In this document: positions 1 through 4,653 of the stretch, one piece after another
How the letters are laid out: every line of letters starts with the position of its first letter
How positions within the stretch are numbered: the first letter of the stretch is position 1
Assembly: GCA_007124345.1 (NCBI GenBank)
Contig: SLFH01000148.1
Coordinates: 1 to 5,874 of the forward strand
Length of the DNA: 5,874 nucleotides
Direction of reading: 5' to 3'
Origin: Phycisphaerales bacterium
GTDB taxonomy: Bacteria > Planctomycetota > Phycisphaerae > Phycisphaerales > UBA1924
Translations under genes and position numbers: made by a program
The notes under the pieces: generated by a model
The model's input: the letters and a program-made list of their open reading frames with translations, nothing else
Databases searched by the model: none
What the model was told of the DNA's origin: nothing

Positions 1-485
1 CCCTCGTCGGCCGCGACACGAACCGCGTCCATCCGCTCCTGCGTCAGGGCGAACCGCTCGACGATCCCGGCTTCAACATCCTCGATTGTCTCGGCGTTCT
101 CGAGCGTGCGGGGCAGGTTCAAGAGCGACGAGCGGATCTCGTCGAGCACGCCCGCCTCTTCGATGTACACGCGCGGCGTCCGCTGGCGGGCGTCGGCCTG
201 CGCCGCCTGCGTCGCCGACTCGTCGTGGATCTGCACCGGCACGCGCACCTCGCGCGTGAAGGTCATCACACGCCCCGGCGCCTCGATCGGCCGCTCACGC
301 GTCCAGACCGCCAGCGGAGCGCACACCGCCGTCAGCAGCAGCACGATCACCACCGCCCAGCCGAACTCGCGCGAGCGCAACGCCGTCAGCAGCAGCTCGG
401 ACTTCGGCCGGTCGCGGAGCTTGCCGACATCGCCGGCGCGTCCCTTCGCCTTGCTCCGTCCGGTCCTGGTGTGTTCTCTGGCCAT
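1..485 (-). CDS. 7TM-HD phosphohydrolase (PgpH/YqfF family), N-terminal part only
   Basis: The gene starts at an ATG (483-485, minus strand) and stays open to the left edge, giving about 161 N-terminal residues. Residues 1-40 are basic and cytoplasmic (MAREHTRTGRSKAKGR...). One hydrophobic helix follows at about 42-61 (FGWAVVIVLLLTAVCAPLAV). From about 63 there is an extracytoplasmic segment of the type found in 7TM receptors with an intracellular HD domain: a basic beta-rich stretch, an Ala/Gln-rich helix (ATQAAQADAR), then the typical TPRVYIEEAGV motif. The remaining membrane helices and the HD domain would lie outside the window. Characterised members such as Listeria PgpH hydrolyse cyclic di-AMP; whether this organism makes that messenger is unknown. 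The gene begins 7 bp after the phoH stop, so the two are probably co-transcribed, and ybeY often follows. No strong Shine-Dalgarno is seen, which suggests translational coupling. The family call rests on the N-terminal pattern plus the neighbour. Confidence 0.75.
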   Translation of the reverse strand, partial: MAREHTRTGRSKAKGRAGDVGKLRDRPKSELLLTALRSREFGWAVVIVLLLTAVCAPLAVWTRERPIEAPGRVMTFTREVRVPVQIHDESATQAAQADARQRTPRVYIEEAGVLDEIRSSLLNLPRTLENAETIEDVEAGIVERFALTQERMDAVRVAADE

Positions 486-492
486 CGGCTGC

Positions 493-1488
493 TCAGCCCG
501 CCTCTGTTTCAATCGGGCGTTCGTCCCCGTACGCCTCCAGCACACGCTGCACGAGGCGGTGACGCACCACATCCCCCCCGTCAAGCCAGACGCTCTCGAC
601 CCCCTGCACGCGCTTGAGCCGGCGCACCGCGTCGACCAGCCCGCTCTCGCCCGGGTCGGGCAGGTCCACCTGCGTCGGATCGCCCGTCACAATCATCTTT
701 GAGCCGTGCCCCATGCGGGTCAGGAACATCTTCATCTGGCCCCGCGTCGAGTTCTGCGCTTCGTCCAGGATAATCACCGACCCGTTCAGGGTGCGGCCCC
801 GCATGAACGCGAGCGGGACGATCTCCACCACATCCCCTTCCATGAACCGTCTGATCGTCCCGTAATCGGCCATGTCGTGCAGCGCGTCGAGCAGGGGCCG
901 CAGATACGGGTTCACCTTCGCTTCCAGGTCACCCGGCAAAAACCCTAGCTTCTCCCCTGCCTCGACCGCCGGGCGGACGAGCACCACCTTCTTCGCCCGG
1001 TGCTGCTTGAGCAGGTGCACCGCAGCCGCCACTGCAAGAAAGGTCTTGCCCGTGCCGGCCGGGCCGACCCCGAACACCAGGTCGTTGGTCCGAATCGCAT
1101 CCAGGTACCGCTCTTGGTTGGGGGTCCGGGCGACAACCCGGCGCCCCGCCGCGTAGACGTCCAGATCCCCCTCCCAGGTCAGCGTCCCGGAGGAAGCCCC
1201 GGGCGTGTGCGACCGCCCGCCCAACCTCACACGGGAGGATTCGTCGGCGATGAGGTCGAGCACCTGTTCGCGGCTGAGCGGCTCCTCGCGACCCGCCGCG
1301 GCGCCGATCTGCTCGATCACACTGCGTGCGACCGCCACCGCATCGGACTCGCCCCCAATACGGATCGAACCGTCCACGCTGGAAATCCGAACCCCAAGCG
1401 CCTCGCGGAGCATCTTGATGTTGCGGTCGGCCGAGCCGACGACACCGACGCCTTCTGGGCCGTGAGGGATTCGTATCGTGATCTCCAC
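493..1488 (-). CDS. phoH: PhoH-like ATPase (YbeZ type)
   Basis: This is a 331-residue PhoH/YbeZ-family P-loop ATPase, a cytoplasmic protein linked in other bacteria to YbeY and rRNA maturation. From the GTG at 1486-1488, a KH-like N-terminal domain (GSADRNIK at 18-25, then LGVRI) leads into the NQERYLDAI segment (about 124-132). Walker A is GPAGTGKT (142-149). The conserved VRPAVEAGEKLGFLPGD block, Walker B IILDEAQ (239-245) and the family signature TGDPTQVDLP (268-277) follow. All catalytic motifs look intact. An in-frame ATG at 1591-1593 would add 35 Arg-rich residues unlike the family. I prefer the GTG because homologues begin near this beta strand and GGAG lies 10 nt upstream, but the longer form (493-1593) is not excluded. 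It is the first gene of a minus-strand unit with the 7TM-HD gene. Despite the name, a link to phosphate starvation is not implied. Confidence 0.95.
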   Translation of the reverse strand: MEITIRIPHGPEGVGVVGSADRNIKMLREALGVRISSVDGSIRIGGESDAVAVARSVIEQIGAAAGREEPLSREQVLDLIADESSRVRLGGRSHTPGASSGTLTWEGDLDVYAAGRRVVARTPNQERYLDAIRTNDLVFGVGPAGTGKTFLAVAAAVHLLKQHRAKKVVLVRPAVEAGEKLGFLPGDLEAKVNPYLRPLLDALHDMADYGTIRRFMEGDVVEIVPLAFMRGRTLNGSVIILDEAQNSTRGQMKMFLTRMGHGSKMIVTGDPTQVDLPDPGESGLVDAVRRLKRVQGVESVWLDGGDVVRHRLVQRVLEAYGDERPIETEAG

Positions 1489-1653
1489 GCGAGCCTGTCT
1501 CCGTCGCGCCCCGAGCAGGGACGCGGGCCGATCACCTGTGCGGCGGCACTCCGTCGGACGCCGCGGGCGGGAACGAGAAGTGTAAGCGATCATCCGTCAG
1601 CAGCCCGAACCGATTTCTCCCTCCCACACAAGCCCCCGCCCGAGAAGATACGC
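1489..1653. promoter_or_regulatory. Divergent intergenic region between phoH and the lipoprotein gene
   Basis: These 165 bp separate two divergently read genes and must hold both promoters, unless phoH really starts at 1593, in which case only 60 bp remain. A minus-strand TACACT (complement of 1579-1584) matches four of six bases of a -10 box, but no convincing -35 lies at the right distance. A promoter there would place the phoH transcript start downstream of the ATG at 1593 and so favour the GTG start at 1488. No clear plus-strand promoter is recognisable. No terminator or repeat is seen. Confidence 0.35.
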
Positions 1654-2118
1654 ATGGCCAGACCCACCGAGTTCCAGCCCCCCTCCAGCCGGCCAGCAGA
1701 GAGGTGCGTCCCGAGCGCCTTGGTTATCGGGCTCTTGGCGACCCTGTGGGCGGCCCAGTTCGCGGGGTGCGCGTCCAAGGGCTCCGACTCAGGCCCTCGG
1801 ACAGGCGAACCCTCCGTGATGCGGGCGGTTGGCGACTACGACGACCTCGACGCCGCCGTCGAAGCCGCGATGATCCAAACCGAGCTGGCGATCGTCCGAG
1901 CCGGCCCGGTCCCCGACGGCGGCCGCCGGTACGAGCTGATCGACGCGCAGGGCCGGGCGGGCGAGTTGGTGATCCGGCGGGTCGGCGACGATGAGTTCAC
2001 GCTTCACGCGAGGCTCGGGCGGTTCGGCCGTCCATCGGACGAAGATCGTTTGAACACGGCCGTGGCGAGGCGGCTCCGCCAGCTCTACGGCGTCGACTTC
2101 GCCCCGCTCTCCCGCTGA
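1654..2118 (+). CDS. Small secreted lipoprotein, DUF3568-like
   Basis: This is a 154-residue protein of unknown function. Residues 1-38 look like a lipoprotein signal: a polar region with arginines, a hydrophobic core (SALVIGLLATLWAAQ, about 21-35) and a lipobox FAGC with the lipidated cysteine at 39. Phe at -3 is slightly unusual. The mature part is small and acidic-to-neutral. After a linker it reads DLDAAVEAAMIQTELAIV (helix), then two or three short beta strands (YELIDAQG, AGELVIRR, DEFTLHARLGRFG) and a C-terminal helix (DRLNTAVARRLRQLYG). The strand ending in a RxGRFG-like motif followed by a helix resembles DUF3568 family lipoproteins; this is from memory of the family pattern. It is probably anchored to a membrane facing the periplasm. 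The ATG is preceded by a weak GAGAAG (1642-1647). It stands alone on the plus strand, and its last 34 bp overlap the end of the convergent kinase gene. Function cannot be named. Confidence 0.8.
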   Translation: MARPTEFQPPSSRPAERCVPSALVIGLLATLWAAQFAGCASKGSDSGPRTGEPSVMRAVGDYDDLDAAVEAAMIQTELAIVRAGPVPDGGRRYELIDAQGRAGELVIRRVGDDEFTLHARLGRFGRPSDEDRLNTAVARRLRQLYGVDFAPLSR

Positions 2119-3443
2119 GGCTTCTTCGGCCCGTTTCCCGTAGGGCCGAGGCACGAGGGGAGCTCGAACCAGACCGTCGTCCCGCTCTGCCAGACCGATT
2201 CCAGGCCGACGCTTCCCTCGAGGTTGCGGACCGCGTGCTTGACGATCGCCAGGCCCAGGCCGGTGCCGCGCCGCCCCGAGCCGGTTCTTGCAGGATCGAC
2301 CTGATAGAACCGCTCAAAGACACGGGGCTGGTCCTTGAGCGGGATGCCGCGGCCCTTGTCGATGACCTCGAAGCGGACGCCGCCGGGCCCGTGTTTCGAG
2401 GGCACAGCGCTGCCGACAACGCGGACGGTCGTGCCGGGGTTGGCGAACTTGGTGGCGTTCTCGATCAGGTTCTTCAGGATCATCTCAAGGAGCTGGCGGT
2501 CAGTGCGGAGGCCTTTCAGGCCGGGGTCGAGCTCGAAGGCCAGCTCGATGTTCCGCTCGGCGCAGATGCTGTCTAAGAGCGTGCCGAGTCGGCCGGCCAT
2601 CGCCCACGCGTCCACCGCGTCGCGGGCGATCGTCGCCTCGGGGGACTCAAGACGCGAGAGGTCGAGCAGGTCGTTCATCAGCTCTTCCAGACGCAGCGCG
2701 TTGGAGGCGATCATCTGGACCAGCCGCTCCTGCATCGGACCGGGCTCGATCCCCCCGTCGCGAAGGGTCTCGACGGCGCCCCGGATCGAGGCCAGTGGCG
2801 TCCGCAGCTCGTGCGAGGCGTTGGCGACGAAGTCGGTCTTGAGTTGCACCGCCGTCGCCAGCTCGGTGACATCGCGGAGGGTCATCACCACGCCCCGCCT
2901 CCCGACGCCGCGCCCGAGGGCGGGGGCCGCGGCGGCCTCGAAGACCCGGATGCCCTCGGGGCGTTGCAGGCGGACGCGCCCGGAGACTGGCGGTCCGGTC
3001 GCGGCCGACTCGTGCAGCCGCAGGAGGTCGCCCTGGGTGAAGAGTTCTTCGATGCCCTGGCCGACGAGCGGGGCCTCTCGCCGGGCGAAGAAGCGTTCGG
3101 CCGAAGCGTTGGCGACACGCACCAGCCCGTGCTCGTCGGTCGCGATGACGGGGGCTTCGATCGCGTCGATAACGGTCTGGAGTGTCGAGAGACGCTGGCC
3201 TGAGCGGACCCTGCGTCGTTGCCTGGCGCGGCGTTGCGAGCTGAGCCTGGCCTGGCGTGTCGCCGACGCGGCGCGGGCGTCGCAGAGCGTCCAGAGCGTG
3301 GCGAACAGCGCGACACCGACAGCCGCGGCGCCCGACCAGAGGGGCAGCCGGTCCGCCAGCGAGAGGATGCCGGCCCCCAGGGCGAGAGCGCCGCACCCGG
3401 CCAGGGCGGGCACATGCGCGTGGTGGAGGGGTCGGATGGGCAT
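2085..3443 (-). CDS. phoR: PhoR-type sensor histidine kinase with PAS domain
   Basis: A 452-residue membrane sensor kinase. Two hydrophobic segments (about 13-30 and 36-54) form a membrane hairpin with almost no periplasmic loop, as in E. coli PhoR. A strongly basic linker (about 58-84) and a PAS domain (about 85-195, with VIDAIEAPVIATDEHGLVRVANAS at its start) follow. The HisKA helix carries the phospho-acceptor H211 in SHELRTPLAS. The ATPase domain has the N-box LKNLIENATKF (N329), DKGRG (362-366), the F-box VFERFY and GTGLGLAIVK (393 onward). All catalytic motifs are intact. The last ~24 residues are a Pro/Lys-rich tail that overlaps the lipoprotein gene. I use the ATG at 3441-3443; a TTG one codon upstream also fits. 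It starts 9 bp after the response regulator stop, so it is surely in the same operon. The symbol reflects family resemblance; the sensed signal, perhaps phosphate via a transporter, is inferred. Confidence 0.93.
   Translation of the reverse strand: MPIRPLHHAHVPALAGCGALALGAGILSLADRLPLWSGAAAVGVALFATLWTLCDARAASATRQARLSSQRRARQRRRVRSGQRLSTLQTVIDAIEAPVIATDEHGLVRVANASAERFFARREAPLVGQGIEELFTQGDLLRLHESAATGPPVSGRVRLQRPEGIRVFEAAAAPALGRGVGRRGVVMTLRDVTELATAVQLKTDFVANASHELRTPLASIRGAVETLRDGGIEPGPMQERLVQMIASNALRLEELMNDLLDLSRLESPEATIARDAVDAWAMAGRLGTLLDSICAERNIELAFELDPGLKGLRTDRQLLEMILKNLIENATKFANPGTTVRVVGSAVPSKHGPGGVRFEVIDKGRGIPLKDQPRVFERFYQVDPARTGSGRRGTGLGLAIVKHAVRNLEGSVGLESVWQSGTTVWFELPSCLGPTGNGPKKPQRESGAKSTP
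2124..2151. terminator. Hairpin just after the lipoprotein stop, possible terminator
   Basis: CTTCGGCCC (2124-2132) pairs with GGGCCGAGG (2143-2151) over nine positions, one of them G-U, around a 10-nt loop. It begins 5 nt after the lipoprotein TGA. There is no following T run on the plus strand, so it is not a canonical intrinsic terminator; it could mark the 3' end by blocking exonuclease or work with Rho. It also lies inside the coding region of the convergent histidine kinase, in the Gly/Pro/Lys-rich tail of that protein. Confidence 0.35.
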
Positions 3444-3452
3444 CAACCAGTT

Positions 3453-4199
3453 CTATGTAGGTCTGGGCGAATGGTCGATGCCCGCTTGGTCGGCCTCGGC
3501 CTCGGCCTTGAGTGTGGCCCGGTATCCGACGCCGCGAACGGTCTGGACCAGCCGCGCGTGGGGCCCGAGTTTCTTTCGGATGGAGGTGACATGCACATCG
3601 ATCGTGCGCTCGGTCACGGTGATGCCGGGGCCGATGGCCTTGGCGATGAGTGCGCCCCTGCTGAGCACCCTGCCCCCGGCCTCGATCAGGGTCGCCAGCA
3701 CGCGGAACTCGGTGAGGGTGAGGCGGATCGGCTCACCCTCGACGAACGCCTCGTGGGTGGAGAGGTTGACGGTGACGGGCCCGAGTTCCTTGGTCTCGTC
3801 CTCGTCGCCCTCGGCGCGGGGCTCGGCCCTGCGGAGGAGGGCGGCGACCCTGGCCATCAGAATCTTCATGGAGAAGGGCTTGGGGATGTAGTCGTCGGCA
3901 CCGACCTGGAGGCCGATGAGCTCGTCGACCTCCTCGCTCTTGGCGGTGAGCATGATGATGGGCAGCGAGGCGGTGGCCTTGTCGGCCCTGAGGCGGCTGG
4001 CGAGTTTGACGCCGTCGATCTCGGGCATCATGACATCAAGGATGGCGAGGCTGGGAGTTTGCTTGGCGATCGCGGCGAGGGCTTCTCTGCCGTTGTGGGC
4101 GATGACGGCGTGGAATCCCTCTTTCTGGAGGTTAAAGGCGATGAGTTCGGCGAGGTCTCGCTCGTCGTCGACGACGAGGACGGTTTTGCCGGCGGGCAT
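3453..4199 (-). CDS. phoB: PhoB/OmpR-family response regulator
   Basis: A 248-residue transcription regulator. The receiver domain (about 5-122) has the acidic pair D11-D12, the phosphorylation site D55 in LAILDVMMPEIDG, the switch residue T85 (MLTAKSEE) and K107 in ADDYIPKPFS. After an acidic linker (RAEGDEDETKE), a winged-helix DNA-binding domain follows (about 140-230), with LTLTEFRVLATLIEAGGRVLSR, the recognition-helix region VTERTIDVHVTSIRKKLG and the closing VQTVRGVGYR, very like E. coli PhoB. About 18 extra residues follow the wing. The ATG at 4197-4199 is chosen because AGGGG lies 7 nt upstream (4207-4211) and the receiver starts right after it; the open frame running up to 4442 encodes nothing recognisable. 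Its partner kinase is next in the operon, and the divergent porin is a likely target. That it is a phosphate regulator, rather than another OmpR-class system, is an inference from similarity and context. Confidence 0.94.
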   Translation of the reverse strand: MPAGKTVLVVDDERDLAELIAFNLQKEGFHAVIAHNGREALAAIAKQTPSLAILDVMMPEIDGVKLASRLRADKATASLPIIMLTAKSEEVDELIGLQVGADDYIPKPFSMKILMARVAALLRRAEPRAEGDEDETKELGPVTVNLSTHEAFVEGEPIRLTLTEFRVLATLIEAGGRVLSRGALIAKAIGPGITVTERTIDVHVTSIRKKLGPHARLVQTVRGVGYRATLKAEAEADQAGIDHSPRPT

Positions 4200-4205
4200 G
4201 GCAAT

Positions 4206-4220
4206 ACCCCTGTTTGGGGT
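4206..4220 (-). promoter_or_regulatory. Hairpin covering the ribosome binding site of the response regulator
   Basis: On the minus-strand transcript, ACCCC (complement of 4216-4220) can pair perfectly with GGGGT (complement of 4206-4210) around a 5-nt AAACA loop. The 3' arm is most of the AGGGG ribosome binding site, 7 nt before the ATG. Folding would hide the site. The stem is only five pairs, four of them G-C, so it may be weak or dynamic. A second CCCC run (complement of 4241-4244) offers an alternative pairing partner. Confidence 0.4.
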
Positions 4221-4426
4221 GCGTGTTTGTCGGCCCTTTGGGGGTCTATAAAAGCCTCGACCAGCATACGGGGGAGTGGGTGGGGCCCGCCAGTGGGTGT
4301 TTGTGTGGATTCGGTGAAGGTGCGGCCTCGGGCCTTTGCGGGGTCGGGTTGAGGAAAATCGGGGGTTCGTGGGAGAAAAATCATGCGTTTCCGGGCGGAT
4401 CGTCCGAAGAAGTATTGACCAAGAGT

Positions 4427-4454
4427 TTGCGACCGCTAGCAACGGGCGTATACT
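4427..4454 (+). promoter_or_regulatory. Candidate sigma-70 promoter for the porin gene
   Basis: TTGCGA (4427-4432, four of six bases of the -35 consensus) and TATACT (4449-4454, five of six of the -10) are separated by 16 bp. The start of transcription would be near 4461, giving a leader of about 190 nt before the porin ATG. TATACT is one of very few AT-rich hexamers in this GC-rich region, which supports it. An imperfect repeat ending in GACC (4417-4420 and 4431-4434) overlaps the -35 and could be an operator. Confidence 0.5.
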
Positions 4455-4468
4455 CTGGCCCTCTGACG

Positions 4469-4509
4469 GCTCGCGGGGTTCTCGGGCGTTTCCAGCCCGT
4501 TCCGCGAGC
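4469..4509 (+). promoter_or_regulatory. Leader hairpin A, two nested stems
   Basis: GCTCGCGG (4469-4476) and CCGCGAGC (4502-4509) are perfect inverted repeats of eight bases. Inside them CGGGC (4483-4487) and GCCCG (4495-4499) form a second perfect stem of five with a 7-nt loop; an asymmetric internal loop of 6 and 2 nt separates the stems. It starts about 8 nt after the predicted transcript start. A weak T run (TTTT, 4515-4518) follows 5 nt later, so partial termination is possible. As DNA, the eight-base arms could instead bind a dimeric protein. Confidence 0.5.
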
Positions 4510-4521
4510 GGGAGTTTTCAA

Positions 4522-4543
4522 GGCCTGTCCGTGGGGGCGGGCC
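4522..4543 (+). promoter_or_regulatory. Leader hairpin B with tetraloop
   Basis: GGCCTGTCC (4522-4530) can pair with GGGCGGGCC (4535-4543) over nine positions, with two G-U pairs, around a GTGG loop. The two G-U pairs work only in the plus-strand RNA; the complementary strand would have A-C mismatches. This fits, but does not prove, an RNA element read in the porin direction. Confidence 0.45.
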
Positions 4544-4561
4544 GAAGTTTGGGGCGTGCAT

Positions 4562-4583
4562 ACCGGAAGGTGTGTGTGCCGGT
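4562..4583 (+). promoter_or_regulatory. Leader hairpin, short ACCGG/CCGGT stem
   Basis: ACCGG (4562-4566) and CCGGT (4579-4583) are perfect five-base inverted repeats around a 12-nt GT-rich loop. This is the weakest of the four leader stems and could be chance in GC-rich DNA. Confidence 0.25.
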
Positions 4584-4636
4584 TCGAACGGTGTGGATTG
4601 CACTGGCCGTGGTGGAACGCGGCCCAATGGTTCGAA
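4581..4636 (+). repeat. Two copies of GGTTCGAA in the porin leader
   Basis: GGTTCGAA occurs at 4581-4588 and again at 4629-4636, 48 bp apart. The TTCGAA core is its own reverse complement and the first copy extends to the palindrome GTTCGAAC (4582-4589). The copies could therefore act as paired protein sites, or pair with each other in RNA over seven bases (4583-4589 with 4630-4636), enclosing hairpin C and ending just before the ribosome binding site. Confidence 0.4.
4605..4624 (+). promoter_or_regulatory. Leader hairpin C, close to the ribosome binding site
   Basis: GGCCGTG (4605-4611) can pair with CGCGGCC (4618-4624) over seven positions, one of them G-U, around a 6-nt GTGGAA loop. It ends 14 nt before the AAGGAG of the porin gene. 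Confidence 0.4.
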
Positions 4637-4638
4637 GC

Positions 4639-4644
4639 AAGGAG
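4639..4644 (+). promoter_or_regulatory. Ribosome binding site of the porin gene
   Basis: AAGGAG lies 9 nt before the ATG at 4654. It decides the start: an in-frame ATG at 4627 would add nine polar residues (MVRSKESQE) before the signal peptide and has no such site. Confidence 0.75.
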
Positions 4645-4653
4645 TCTCAGGAA

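Larger units (their letters stand above)
4200..4653. promoter_or_regulatory. 454-bp divergent intergenic region between the response regulator and porin genes
   Basis: I see no gene here. The half nearest the regulator (4200-4400) is very G-rich on the plus strand, with runs at 4270-4274, 4278-4280, 4282-4285 and 4295-4297. It must contain the promoter of the two-component operon, but I find no convincing -35/-10 pair on the minus strand, as might be expected for an activator-dependent promoter. The half nearest the porin contains a candidate promoter and a leader with several potential hairpins, listed separately. Frames open across the region have low-complexity translations and are not supported as genes. 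Confidence 0.7.

Noticed and set aside
2335..3891. A 518-codon plus-strand open frame opposite the kinase and regulator genes
   Set aside because: Its translation is Ser/Arg/Ala-rich without domains, while the minus strand encodes complete kinase and receiver motifs. Long antisense frames are expected at this GC content.
4245..4252. TCTATAAA as a -10 box on either strand
   Set aside because: No -35-like hexamer lies at 15-19 bp on either strand, so it is not reported as a promoter.
3219..4352. A 377-codon plus-strand open frame opposite the response regulator
   Set aside because: It is a Gly/Asp/Glu-rich shadow of the regulator codons with no recognisable domain.
4200..4442. An 81-residue N-terminal extension of the response regulator
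   Set aside because: It would need a TTG start, has low-complexity Pro/Arg/Thr sequence and lies upstream of a good AGGGG plus ATG placed exactly at the receiver domain start.
4415..4454. TTGACC (4415-4420) as the -35 partner of TATACT
   Set aside because: The spacer would be 28 bp, far too long; TTGCGA at 4427 gives a 16-bp spacer and is preferred.
4200..4653. A classical Pho box
   Set aside because: I found no pair of CTGTCAT-like or TTAACA-like repeats at an 11-bp period. The only repeat near the promoter has a 13-14 bp period.
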